DNA of 64,000 bases from Arsukibacterium tuosuense. Lineage in GTDB: Bacteria > Pseudomonadota > Gammaproteobacteria > Enterobacterales > Alteromonadaceae. Within the stretch, counting starts at the first letter, position 1. Each line of letters starts with the position of its first letter. The position numbers were made by a program, and so were the translations under genes. The DNA lies in NCBI RefSeq assembly GCF_900215315.1, contig NZ_OBEB01000001.1, positions 909,571 through 973,570 of the forward strand. Reading direction: 5' to 3'. The notes under the pieces were generated by a model. It was given only the letters and a program-made list of their open reading frames with translations. It searched no databases and was not told the origin of the DNA. Positions 36,258-45,261 of this stretch are shown here, piece by piece.

Positions 36258-37625
36258 TTAGCGCGGGGGTAACATCCCCGGTGGCAGTTTGCCGCCCAGA
36301 CCACGCATCATTTTCATCATGCCGCCTTTGCCAGACATCTGCTTCATCATTTTCTGCATCTGCATAAATTGTTTCAGCAACTTGTTGATATCCTGCACCT
36401 GACAGCCGGAGCCAGCGGCAATTCGCTTTTTACGCGAACCTTTAATAAGGTCCGGGTAATTGCGCTCTTTTGGAGTCATCGAGTTAATAATAGCTTCCAT
36501 CCGGACAAACTGCTTCTCATCCAGCTGGCCGGCGGCACCTGCCGGCAGGTTTTTCATACCAGGCAACTTGTCCATCAGCGACATCATACCGCCCATGCCG
36601 CGCATCTGCACTAACTGGTCCCGAAAATCTTCCAACGAAAAGCCTTTGCCTTTCATCATCTTCTGGGCCATTTTCGCCGCTTTATCTTTATCGACTTTCT
36701 GTTCCAGATCTTCGATTAAGCTAAGCACATCGCCCATACCTAAAATACGCGAGGCAATCCGGTCCGGGTGAAAGGGTTCTAACGCATCGGTTTTCTCGCC
36801 GGTACCAATAAATTTAATCGGCTTACCGGTGATATGACGAATAGATAACGCCGCACCGCCACGGGCATCACCATCGGCCTTGGTTAAGATAACCCCGGTT
36901 AGTGGCAATGCTTCATTAAAGGCTTTCGCAGTATTGGCCGCATCCTGACCGGTCATCGCATCGACCACAAACAGCGTTTCTATCGGTTTAACCGCGGCAT
37001 GCAGCGCTTTGATCTCGTTCATCATATCGCTGTCAACATGCAAACGACCGGCGGTATCGACCAGCAGCACATCAAACATCCGGGTACGGGCGTGAGCAAT
37101 AGCGGCATTAACAATAGCGACCGGCTGCTGAGTTAAGTCACTGGGAAAAAACTCTACCCCAACATCTGCAGCCAGCGTTTCCAGCTGCTTAATGGCTGCA
37201 GGCCGGTAAATATCCGCCGATACCACTAATACTTTTTTCTTTTTGCGCTCTTTTAAAAATTTTGCCAGTTTCGCGACAGAGGTCGTTTTACCGGCGCCCT
37301 GCAAACCGGCCATCAGTACCACCGCAGGCGGTTGGGTATTTAGCGCCAGCTCTTCGTTGGCTTCGCCCATCGCTTCTTCCAAAGCTTTACGGACAATTTT
37401 AAGAAACTCCTGGCCCGGGGTCAGACTTTTACTAACCTCCAACCCTACTGAGCGCTCTTTTACGTTGGCAACAAAATCCCGTACCACCGGTAACGCAACG
37501 TCTGCTTCTAATAAAGCCATCCTGACTTCGCGCAAGGTGTCTTTAATATTGTCTTCCGTCAGCCGGCCGCGGCCACTGATATTTTTTAAGGTTTTACTTA
37601 ACCGATCAGACAGGTTCTCAAACAT
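36258..37625 (-). CDS. ffh: Signal recognition particle GTPase Ffh
   Basis: Ffh binds 4.5S RNA and signal sequences to target membrane proteins. The 455-residue protein has an N domain, G domain motifs [24 protein letters not shown] and [12 protein letters not shown], and a methionine-rich M domain with [20 protein letters not shown] and the C-terminal [13 protein letters not shown] and [13 protein letters not shown] stretches. The final Met/Gly-rich tail is longer-looking than average but normal for the group. Followed by its own terminator. Confidence 0.98.
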   Translation of the reverse strand: MFENLSDRLSKTLKNISGRGRLTEDNIKDTLREVRMALLEADVALPVVRDFVANVKERSVGLEVSKSLTPGQEFLKIVRKALEEAMGEANEELALNTQPPAVVLMAGLQGAGKTTSVAKLAKFLKERKKKKVLVVSADIYRPAAIKQLETLAADVGVEFFPSDLTQQPVAIVNAAIAHARTRMFDVLLVDTAGRLHVDSDMMNEIKALHAAVKPIETLFVVDAMTGQDAANTAKAFNEALPLTGVILTKADGDARGGAALSIRHITGKPIKFIGTGEKTDALEPFHPDRIASRILGMGDVLSLIEDLEQKVDKDKAAKMAQKMMKGKGFSLEDFRDQLVQMRGMGGMMSLMDKLPGMKNLPAGAAGQLDEKQFVRMEAIINSMTPKERNYPDLIKGSRKKRIAAGSGCQVQDINKLLKQFMQMQKMMKQMSGKGGMMKMMRGLGGKLPPGMLPPR

Positions 37626-37792
37626 TTTTATTACCCGTATTCAACTATTGCGTCGATTATAACGCAGCCAGCCAGTTACGTCAGCCGCTTATCACATGCT
37701 AAAGTTGCAAGTGGTAACTCCCCGGTATAACTACTGGGCATTGCTAAACAGTTACCATACAATAGCCAACTAACTGAATTACAGGATTGTTA

Positions 37793-38602
37793 ATGATGAC
37801 TGGACTGCTTCCCTTATTCGCATTGGCTGCCTATTTACTGGCGACAGGCTCAGTGTTAATGCGGTTGTTTCATCCCAAAGGTCCGCATTTTAAATTGATG
37901 TTCAGTGCCGGTATGGTTGGCCTGGTATTACATATGCTGGCCCTGACCCAAACCCTGTTTACCCCGGCCGGTCAGAACTTCAGCCTGATAAATGTCAGTT
38001 CCCTGGTGTGCTGGTTGGTAACAGTTGCCGTCACCCTGACCGCGCTGCGCACCCCCACCATACTACTGCTACCTGTGGTATACGGTTTTGCTGCGTTAAT
38101 GCAAATTGCCACCTTGCTGGTGCCTCAGGACTTGCAGCTACAACACTTTGAACAAAACATTAGTCTGCTGGTGCATATTACCGTGGCATTTCTGGCTTAT
38201 GTGGTACTTACCATGGCAACCTTATATTCCTTTCAGGTCAGTTACATCAGCACTAAGCTTAAGCAAAAAGATTTCATCCCGGTAAGCCAGTATTTACCTC
38301 CTTTAATGCAGGCAGAAGCAATCCAGTTTCGGCTGTTAATGGCAGGTACTGTGCTACTGGGCCTTGCTTTGGCTATAGGGGTGGTATTTATTGACAACTG
38401 GTTGGACAAAGCCAATCTGCATAAGACCGTGCTAAGCACTCTGGCTTTTCTGGTTTTTGTCAGCTTATGCTGGGGCCACGCCCGCAAAGGCTGGCGCGGC
38501 AAGACCGCTATTACCCTAACGATAATTGGCACCAGCCTGCTAACTCTGGCTTATTTTGGCAGCCGCTTTGTTAAAGAAGTGATAATTGACCGGCTAGGCT
38601 GA
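37793..38602 (+). CDS. CcsA/YpjD-type inner-membrane protein
   Basis: The roughly 269-residue integral membrane protein has eight hydrophobic helices and the short tryptophan-poor version of the cytochrome c assembly (CcmC/CcsA) domain, matching E. coli YpjD, which also sits beside ffh. I start at ATG 37793 (AGGA seven bases upstream) in place of a TTG two codons earlier. YpjD function is not established; CcsA-type proteins handle haem. It is divergent from ffh and precedes the yfjD-like gene, as in enterobacteria. Confidence 0.88.
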   Translation: MMTGLLPLFALAAYLLATGSVLMRLFHPKGPHFKLMFSAGMVGLVLHMLALTQTLFTPAGQNFSLINVSSLVCWLVTVAVTLTALRTPTILLLPVVYGFAALMQIATLLVPQDLQLQHFEQNISLLVHITVAFLAYVVLTMATLYSFQVSYISTKLKQKDFIPVSQYLPPLMQAEAIQFRLLMAGTVLLGLALAIGVVFIDNWLDKANLHKTVLSTLAFLVFVSLCWGHARKGWRGKTAITLTIIGTSLLTLAYFGSRFVKEVIIDRLG

Positions 38603-38683
38603 ATTTAACGGTTTTTAATGGCGCCCGGCGCTAAACTGCTGTTAAGATGCAAACTGATGTTTGGTAATAAAGGTATTTAGCTT

Positions 38684-39973
38684 TTGGACGACATATCGAC
38701 CAGTACGCTGTTTATAATTTTAGGCGTACTAATTGTGCTTTCCGCTTACTTCTCAGGTTCTGAAACAGGCATGATGTCTGTTAACCCGTACCGCCTTAAA
38801 CACCTGACCAATGCAAAAAACAAGGCCGCGCTGCGGGTTACTCAGCTGTTAAAACGTCCGGACCGCTTAATAGGCCTTATCCTGATTGGCAATAATCTGG
38901 TTAATATTTTCGCTTCAACTGTGGCGACAATTATAGGCGTCAGACTGTATGGCGACTATGGCGTCGCTATAGCGCCAATTGTGTTGACTGTGGTTATCTT
39001 AATTTTCGCAGAAGTCACGCCAAAAACCTTAGCCGCATTACATCCGGAAAAAGTAGCACTGCCAACATCAGCAGTATTATCTGTTTTACTGAAGATTTTT
39101 TATCCATTTGTCTGGGCACTGAATAAAGTCACCAATGGTCTGCTTAACTTACTCGGTGTCAGCCCGGAAAGGCACCAGGGCAATAGTTTAAGCGCGGAAG
39201 AACTGCGCACAGTGGTATATGAAGCCGGTGCACTGATCCCGGAGCAGCATCAGAATATGCTGGTTGGCGTGCTGGATTTGGAAAATGCGACCGTTGAAGA
39301 TATTATGATCCCGCGCAATGAGATTGTCGGCATCGATATTAACGATGAATGGAAAGATATCGAACGGCAGCTGGCTAATTTTCAGTACAGTCGTATTTTA
39401 CTTTATCGGGATAATATTGACGATGCCATCGGCTTTGTTCACCCGCGCGAACTGATGCGTTTATTAATTAAAGAACAACTAACTAAAGCTTCGCTGTTAC
39501 GCGCTGCCAGTGAAATATATTTCATCCCGGAAGGTACCCCCCTCAACACCCAATTATTGAAGTTTCAGGGCGCCAAGGACCGGATAGGCCTGGTGGTAGA
39601 TGAATATGGTGATATTCAGGGTCTGGTTACCCTGGCTGATATCTTAGAAGAAGTGGTTGGCGAATTCACTACAGACATTGCTGAAGACACCAACGAGGAT
39701 ATCCTGGCCCAGCCCGATGGCACCTTTTTAATTGATGGCAGTATCAACTTGCGGGATTTAAACCGGGAAATGAAAATGGCATTTCCAACCGATGGTCCGA
39801 AAACGCTAAATGGCTTAATTCTTGAGTATCTTGAGGAAATTCCACAGGGCCAACTCTGTGTAAAACTGGCGGGTTATCCAATGGAAATTGTTGATGTGCA
39901 GGACAATATGATTAAAAGTGTCCGGCTGTTAGTCAATCCGAAGAAAGCGGCTGCAAAAAAATCAGCCCATTAA
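38684..39973 (+). CDS. yfjD: CNNM/CorC-family transporter-like protein YfjD
   Basis: The 429-residue inner-membrane protein has an N-terminal DUF21/CNNM domain with four helices (SAYFSGSETGMMSVNPYRL, IGLILIGNNLVNIFAS, VILIFAEVTPKTLAALHPEKVA), a CBS pair (about 200-330, LVVDEYGDIQGLVTLADILEE) and a CorC_HlyC C-terminal domain. Members handle Mg2+/Co2+ or related ions. The start is TTG at 38684; MDDISTSTLF aligns with the start of E. coli YfjD, so the unusual codon is likely real. Confidence 0.9.
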   Translation: MDDISTSTLFIILGVLIVLSAYFSGSETGMMSVNPYRLKHLTNAKNKAALRVTQLLKRPDRLIGLILIGNNLVNIFASTVATIIGVRLYGDYGVAIAPIVLTVVILIFAEVTPKTLAALHPEKVALPTSAVLSVLLKIFYPFVWALNKVTNGLLNLLGVSPERHQGNSLSAEELRTVVYEAGALIPEQHQNMLVGVLDLENATVEDIMIPRNEIVGIDINDEWKDIERQLANFQYSRILLYRDNIDDAIGFVHPRELMRLLIKEQLTKASLLRAASEIYFIPEGTPLNTQLLKFQGAKDRIGLVVDEYGDIQGLVTLADILEEVVGEFTTDIAEDTNEDILAQPDGTFLIDGSINLRDLNREMKMAFPTDGPKTLNGLILEYLEEIPQGQLCVKLAGYPMEIVDVQDNMIKSVRLLVNPKKAAAKKSAH

Positions 39974-40018
39974 GCTAATAATCCAACTGACAACATACCC
40001 TGACTTCAGGCGGCATGA

Positions 40019-40657
40019 TTAACCGAAGAACAGCCGCCATAACCAGCCTCGCTGTAATTCCTGTTCACATTGTTTCAGCTGGGCGCTATATATCTTGGCC
40101 CGGTCGTCAACCCGGCGTGCTACCGTTAGTAACCAGGCTTTATTTTTATAACTGCCACGCCGGTAACCGCCCCAGCCCTCATGGTAATTCAGGTATTGAT
40201 TATAGCCATCCCACTTCGATACTTTATTCAGCCGGTGGGTTTTATCGATATACCACCCCATAAAGTCGATAGCATCCGCAAAATCATTACGACTGGCCCA
40301 GAACCGATCAGCTTCTTTAACATACTCATCCCAGGTAACGGTTTTTGCCTGCGAGTAACCATAAGCTGAGCTGGCGCGGCCATAGGGAATAAACCCCAGG
40401 AACCAGCGCATAGGTGGCCTGGCGTTATGTTTAAAGCTGCTTTCCTGATACATGATACTCATCGGCAACGCTATCGGCATTCCCCACTTATCACTGGCTG
40501 CTGCCGCTGCTTTATACCAGGAACGGTTTTCCCGGAAAATTTCGCATATATCAGAGGTGTTCTGTGGAGGAGACGTACTACAGCCGACGAGCACCACGGT
40601 TAATGTTATTGCAACTGCAGTTTTAAAGTACTTATGGCTAATTTGAACTTTATTCAT
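40019..40657 (-). CDS. SLT-type transglycosylase-like lipoprotein
   Basis: The 212-residue protein begins at 40657 with a lipoprotein signal ending LTVVLVGC. The body matches lytic-transglycosylase-like proteins: MYQESSFKHNARPP carries the candidate catalytic glutamate, followed by SAYGYSQAKTVTWDEYV and LNYHEGWGGYRRGSY. It would cut peptidoglycan at the outer-membrane inner face. The frame is open 36 codons further upstream but that region has no signal sequence. It lies downstream of gshA on the same strand (138 bases), and is convergent with yfjD. Confidence 0.85.
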   Translation of the reverse strand: MNKVQISHKYFKTAVAITLTVVLVGCSTSPPQNTSDICEIFRENRSWYKAAAAASDKWGMPIALPMSIMYQESSFKHNARPPMRWFLGFIPYGRASSAYGYSQAKTVTWDEYVKEADRFWASRNDFADAIDFMGWYIDKTHRLNKVSKWDGYNQYLNYHEGWGGYRRGSYKNKAWLLTVARRVDDRAKIYSAQLKQCEQELQRGWLWRLFFG

Positions 40658-40725
40658 CGAGCTGATTCTAACAGGATGCAAGGATGCAAACCAAGTTTTT
40701 GTTATTCCCTGGATTCTCCTTTTAG

Positions 40726-40753
40726 CGGCTGCCACCTGGCAGCCGTTTTTTTT
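40726..40753 (+). terminator. Hairpin with T-run reading on the plus strand, no plus-strand gene upstream
   Basis: A 9-base GC-rich stem (40726-40734 with 40737-40745) is followed by eight T. It has the form of a plus-strand terminator, but the flanking genes (gshA, SLT lipoprotein) both run on the minus strand, where no T-run follows the stem. Confidence 0.6.
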
Positions 40754-40795
40754 ACAGTTCTTCATTTAAATTGCTTTATCAGATGCCATGATCAG

Positions 40796-42382
40796 CTAAC
40801 TGCAGGCAGGTACCTCCGCAAAATACTCGGTAATATACTGGTCAAAACTCAGGGTATCAGCCGCTTCAATCTGCTGCTGTTGCTGCACTGAATCTATTGC
40901 CGCCGCGGAAAAATCTGCGGCAGTGTAAAACTGATAATCTTCTTTAAGTAGCGCTGTCCGGTATTGCCCGGCCTTCGCCAACATAAAATGACCATTATCC
41001 TGTTGGGAAGATAGTAGTTGGTTTAACAATTTGCCTGAAAAGGTTTGCGCCGGGTCCAGTAAGCACAGGTAATACTGTTTTAAGGCAGCCTGGTATGCTG
41101 TCCCCTGGTAAGCGGCATCCAGCCAGTTAGCTATTGGCATCATATCGGCAAATATTTGCTCGGCCCAATCCAGCATTAATCTGTTATTACCGTCGTGAAT
41201 TAACTCCAGATTAATACGCCGGCCATCAGTGACCACTCTACGCAGATTCTGCTCTGTCACCATTTGTTGCTCATCAGACAGTGTCGGACTGTCCTGTAAT
41301 AAACAATAAAGTAAAAATACATCCAGAAACCGCATTTGCTCAGCAGTTATACCTATCGGGCTAAAGGGATTAACGTCTAACGCCCTCACTTCGATATACT
41401 CAACCCCACGCTTGGCCAAAGCGCAGGTCGGCCGCTCACCCGATTCAGTGGTTCGTTTTGGCCGGATAGTTGAGTAAAATTCGTTTTCAATCTGCAACAC
41501 ATTGCCATTGAGTTGCTGATACTCATCATTTTTCTTAACACCAATATCCTGATACTCAGCCGATGGCTGACTAACGGCATTGTGCAAACCCGCAATATAT
41601 TCCGGTAAGCTGTTATAGGTGATACTCAGGCTTGACTGGGCGCTGTTGGTATAACCTAAGTCACTCATCCGCAACGAGGTAGCATAAGGCATATACAGTG
41701 TACCTTTACCAAGCTGTTGAAACGGATAGCGTGAACTGCGCCCCGCCAGAAATGATTTACACATGGCAGGCGACGCACCAAACAGATAAACAATAAGCCA
41801 GGCATGGCGCTTGTAATTGCGAATAAGTGCCAGATATTGTTCTGAAATAAAGTCTTGTAATGGACTCTGATCACCAAGCTGTTGCTGGTATAACAACCAA
41901 AAACTTTGTGGTAATGAGAAGTTATAATGCACGCCGCTTATTGCCTGCATCATACTGCCATAACGGTTATGCAGACCTTTGCGGTATAAGGTCTTCATCC
42001 GGCCAACGTTAGAACTGCCATATTGCGCTAACGGTATGGTGGTGTCCTGATCGATAAAACACGGCATACTGGCTGGCCAGAGACCTTCCTCTCCCAGCTG
42101 TTTCACCGTATAGCGATGGATATCTGCTAACTGAGCCAGGGTGGTCTCGATCTTGTCACTGGCCGGCGTGATAAACTCAAGCAGCGACTCGGAAAAGTCA
42201 GTGGTGATCCAGGGATGCGTTAATGCAGAACCAAGGCTGGCAGGATGCGGTGTCAATGCCAGACTACCGTCGTGATTAATGCGCAGGGTTTCGCGTTCTA
42301 TACCTCGCTTTATCCCAACTACAGCATCTTTATTTTTATCGGTCGCCAGCGCATGCAGACGATGTTGCAGGATATCAGCCAA
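40796..42382 (-). CDS. gshA: Glutamate-cysteine ligase
   Basis: GshA makes gamma-glutamylcysteine from glutamate and cysteine with ATP, the first step of glutathione synthesis. The 528-residue protein matches the gammaproteobacterial GshA: GIKRGIERETLRINHDGSLA, TTDFSESLLEFITP, ISGVHYNFSLPQSFW and YIEVRALDVNPFSP. It is a single gene, divergent from the chemoreceptor gene with 214 bases between starts. No glutathione synthetase gene is in the window. Confidence 0.97.
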   Translation of the reverse strand: MADILQHRLHALATDKNKDAVVGIKRGIERETLRINHDGSLALTPHPASLGSALTHPWITTDFSESLLEFITPASDKIETTLAQLADIHRYTVKQLGEEGLWPASMPCFIDQDTTIPLAQYGSSNVGRMKTLYRKGLHNRYGSMMQAISGVHYNFSLPQSFWLLYQQQLGDQSPLQDFISEQYLALIRNYKRHAWLIVYLFGASPAMCKSFLAGRSSRYPFQQLGKGTLYMPYATSLRMSDLGYTNSAQSSLSITYNSLPEYIAGLHNAVSQPSAEYQDIGVKKNDEYQQLNGNVLQIENEFYSTIRPKRTTESGERPTCALAKRGVEYIEVRALDVNPFSPIGITAEQMRFLDVFLLYCLLQDSPTLSDEQQMVTEQNLRRVVTDGRRINLELIHDGNNRLMLDWAEQIFADMMPIANWLDAAYQGTAYQAALKQYYLCLLDPAQTFSGKLLNQLLSSQQDNGHFMLAKAGQYRTALLKEDYQFYTAADFSAAAIDSVQQQQQIEAADTLSFDQYITEYFAEVPACS

Positions 42383-42596
42383 GTGGAACCCTTACTTTTA
42401 AATTGTGCCATCCAACATGGGGTGGCAACCTCAAAATCTCAAGCATGGTTGCTAATTTACCGCGCGGAAGTAATTTCAACAATCTCTTTGTCATGACAGT
42501 GCGCTCAACAACCCGAATGTGCGGGTGAGTTTGCTGAAATAAACTATTATTTACAGTACTATTGTAGAACAGACCGCAAAACCCTCCAGGAGCAGC

Positions 42597-44144
42597 ATGA
42601 ATCGCCGCAACAGCCATTTAATCAACGAAGAAATAAGCTACTCCGCCAATGAAGAACTGGTGTCGACCACCGACCTGCGGGGTGTTGTAACTTACGCCAA
42701 CCCCGCTTTTTGTAAAATTGCCGGCTACAGTGCGGAAGAAATGATTGGTAAAAATCATAATATTGTTCGTCATCCGGATATGCCGGCTGCCGCCTTTGCC
42801 GACTTATGGCAAAAGCTAAAAAAGGGAGAGTCGTGGCGGGGGATTGTAAAAAACCGCTGCAAAGACGGTCGTTACTATTGGGTGGATGCTTTTGTCACTC
42901 CTATTTTTCAACAGGATAAACTGGTCGGCTATCAATCTGTGCGGGTTAAACCAGACAGTCAGACTGTCAAACGGGCGGAACTGAGTTATCCGGCAATGCT
43001 GGCAGGTAAAACGCCATCTGACTGGCGCAGCAATTTCGGTTTGAAACGGCTGGTGGCTGCGCTGCTTTCAATAATAGTCCTGGCAGTAGGTAGTTGGTTT
43101 TTTGGCGTGGCATTTCTACTTGCAATCCTACTGCCGATTATCTTGCTGGTTTGCTTTTACGACGAACTAGTGGTTATTCCTGACAAACTGCAACAGCAAA
43201 AACAACAATTTGACAGCGTCTCCCGCTGGATTTACTCCGGCTTCGGCCCATTTGGTATTGCAGATTTTCAAAACAAGATGTTGCAGGCCCGCTTAAGAAC
43301 GGTATTAGGCCGGACCATGGACAGCACAGCAGTACTTAGTCATATTGCCGAAAGCCAGACTGAGGCGGTAAAACTAACGGAACAAGGCGTTGCCCGGCAA
43401 CACCAGCAACTGATTAGTATTGCTGCTGCTATCCATCAATTGAACGCCACCGTACAGGACATTGCAGGCCGAACGGTGGATACGAACCAGCATGTTGCTG
43501 ACACTCATGCAATTTGCGAATTGGCCAAACAAGCGATGCAACAAACTGCCAGCACTGTTCAGCAGTTAGCTACAGAGGTGAGTGGCGCGGCGAATACCGC
43601 AGATAGCCTGGCAACGGAAGCAGAACGAATTGGCACGGTGATGACTGAAATTCAGGGTATTGCGGATCAAACCAATTTACTGGCACTTAATGCCGCTATT
43701 GAAGCAGCCAGAGCCGGCGAGCATGGCCGGGGTTTCGCAGTGGTCGCAGATGAAGTAAGAGCCTTATCAACCCGCACCCATAAAGCGACAGAACAAATTA
43801 AATTGTCTATTGCTGAGATTCAGCAAACGCTGCTAAGTTGGGGCAAAGTGATGCAACAAAGTAAGCAGCAAACTGAGTTGTCAGTTAGCCAAACTCAGCA
43901 AAGTCAGCTGCAGCTAGCAGAAATTGTCAGCATGATGAATACCATTACCAATCTCTCTGGCCAGATAGCCACCGCGGCCACCCAGCAAGGAGCAGTAGCT
44001 CAGGATGTCGAAGCTAATGTGGCTGCTATTCAAAATATTGCCGATGGCAATCTGGCCAATATAAAAATCGTTGCTGAAAACAGTCAGCAACTTCAGCAAA
44101 AGGCTAGTGAAATCAGAAGCTTAAACAAGAGCTTTGGCCGATAA
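42597..44144 (+). CDS. PAS-containing methyl-accepting chemotaxis protein (Aer-like)
   Basis: The 515-residue chemoreceptor has an N-terminal cytoplasmic PAS domain (about 20-120: [29 protein letters not shown]), a hydrophobic hairpin at 152-188 that probably holds it in the membrane, and the signalling domain with the conserved hairpin tip [20 protein letters not shown] (about 354-390). This is the Aer/energy-taxis layout: no periplasmic sensor, input through PAS. AGGAG precedes the ATG. The PAS cofactor is unknown. No che genes are near, so it would report to a distant cluster. Confidence 0.93.
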   Translation: MNRRNSHLINEEISYSANEELVSTTDLRGVVTYANPAFCKIAGYSAEEMIGKNHNIVRHPDMPAAAFADLWQKLKKGESWRGIVKNRCKDGRYYWVDAFVTPIFQQDKLVGYQSVRVKPDSQTVKRAELSYPAMLAGKTPSDWRSNFGLKRLVAALLSIIVLAVGSWFFGVAFLLAILLPIILLVCFYDELVVIPDKLQQQKQQFDSVSRWIYSGFGPFGIADFQNKMLQARLRTVLGRTMDSTAVLSHIAESQTEAVKLTEQGVARQHQQLISIAAAIHQLNATVQDIAGRTVDTNQHVADTHAICELAKQAMQQTASTVQQLATEVSGAANTADSLATEAERIGTVMTEIQGIADQTNLLALNAAIEAARAGEHGRGFAVVADEVRALSTRTHKATEQIKLSIAEIQQTLLSWGKVMQQSKQQTELSVSQTQQSQLQLAEIVSMMNTITNLSGQIATAATQQGAVAQDVEANVAAIQNIADGNLANIKIVAENSQQLQQKASEIRSLNKSFGR

Positions 44145-44145
44145 C

Positions 44146-44185
44146 AATAGTGCCGTTACTTTAAAAAGTAACGGCACTATTTCTT
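44146..44185. terminator. Terminator between MCP gene and pssA
   Basis: A 16-base near-perfect stem (44146-44161 with 44166-44181) followed by a T-rich tail lies just after the MCP stop; the reverse complement gives pssA the same hairpin, so it can serve both convergent genes. Confidence 0.88.
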
Positions 44186-44228
44186 CGCTAAATTTGTCGG
44201 TAGTTAATTTTACACACTAAAACGCTAG

Positions 44229-45065
44229 CTACTGCTGCGGTTCGTTGTCAGGCTCGTCAACTTTTACTGCATCATTGCGTTCCTGTAGCTCGTCAGCAAA
44301 ATCAGCATCATTAGTATCACCAACCACATGTTCCAACTTTAGCTTGCGCACACTTCGTATGGTAGTAACGGGACCGGAGCAGGCATAGATAAAAAAGATA
44401 CCAAATAACATTTCTGCCGGACGGGCGGCAATAACGACAAACACCAGTACCACACACAATATCGCTAAAAACGATACCCGATCGCGCCAGTTAACGTCTT
44501 TAAATGAATGATAGCGAAAATTACTCACCATCAGTAAGCCGGTAACTATAGTAAGCAAGCCAACCAGATAACCAATTTTATCGCCATTTATCTCATAAAT
44601 TGACCCTGTCCATACCATACCGGCAATAATTGCCGCCGCAGCCGGGCTGGCTAACCCCTGAAAAAAACGGCCATCGGTAACACTCAGGTTTGCGTTAAAA
44701 CGTGCCAGGCGCAGCGCCGCGCAAGCCACAAAAACAAATGCAGCCAGCCAACCAAATTTACCTAAATCTACCAGCCCCCAATTGTAGGCAACCAGCGCCG
44801 GCGCAACACCAAATGACAGCATATCTGACATACTATCGTACTGGGCGCCAAATTCACTTTGGGTGTTCGTCAGCCGGGCAACACGGCCATCCAGTCCGTC
44901 AAAAATCATCGCGATAAAAATTGCCACCGCAGCAGCTTCAAAGCGGCCATTCATTGACGAGACTATTGCGAAAAAACCTGCAAATAAGCCACCTGTTGTC
45001 AGCAGGTTTGGCAGCAGATAAATGCCTTTGCGGGGGCCTGTGTCAGTACTGTTTGAATCTGTCAT
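44229..45065 (-). CDS. pssA: CDP-diacylglycerol-serine O-phosphatidyltransferase
   Basis: This enzyme makes phosphatidylserine from CDP-diacylglycerol and serine in the inner membrane. The 278-residue protein has about eight helices and the CDP-alcohol phosphotransferase motif, DGLDGRVARLTNTQSEFG followed by YDSMSD, near residues 57-80. It is the integral, type-II PssA that differs from the E. coli peripheral enzyme. The acidic C-terminal tail (DFADELQERNDAVKVDEPD) is a local extension. Single gene downstream of clpB on the same strand, separated by a terminator. Confidence 0.95.
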   Translation of the reverse strand: MTDSNSTDTGPRKGIYLLPNLLTTGGLFAGFFAIVSSMNGRFEAAAVAIFIAMIFDGLDGRVARLTNTQSEFGAQYDSMSDMLSFGVAPALVAYNWGLVDLGKFGWLAAFVFVACAALRLARFNANLSVTDGRFFQGLASPAAAAIIAGMVWTGSIYEINGDKIGYLVGLLTIVTGLLMVSNFRYHSFKDVNWRDRVSFLAILCVVLVFVVIAARPAEMLFGIFFIYACSGPVTTIRSVRKLKLEHVVGDTNDADFADELQERNDAVKVDEPDNEPQQ

Positions 45066-45191
45066 AAAAGATCTTTTCTGATTAGCAATAAGTAGATTAT
45101 AAGGGACTTACCCTAACATGGATAGGCAGAGGGCAAAAGTTGCTGCACTTTCAGCAATTAACCAGTTGGCAGTAAAAAGAAATTTAAAGAA

Positions 45192-45229
45192 AACCGCAAC
45201 AATAAGACTATAGTCTCGTCGTTGCGGTT
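45192..45229 (-). terminator. Rho-independent terminator after clpB
   Basis: A 9-base stem (45192-45200 with 45221-45229) encloses a smaller AGACTATAGTCT palindrome; the minus-strand sequence continues TTTTCTTTAAATTTC. It separates clpB from pssA. Confidence 0.75.
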
Positions 45230-45261
45230 GTTCTGTTAGTGCTTAGTGTTGCTAACACAGG

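Noticed and set aside
36122..36304. 61-codon N-terminal extension of rpsP
   Set aside because: It crosses the ffh terminator and the ffh coding end; S16 starts with [10 protein letters not shown] and has its own ribosome site at 36121.
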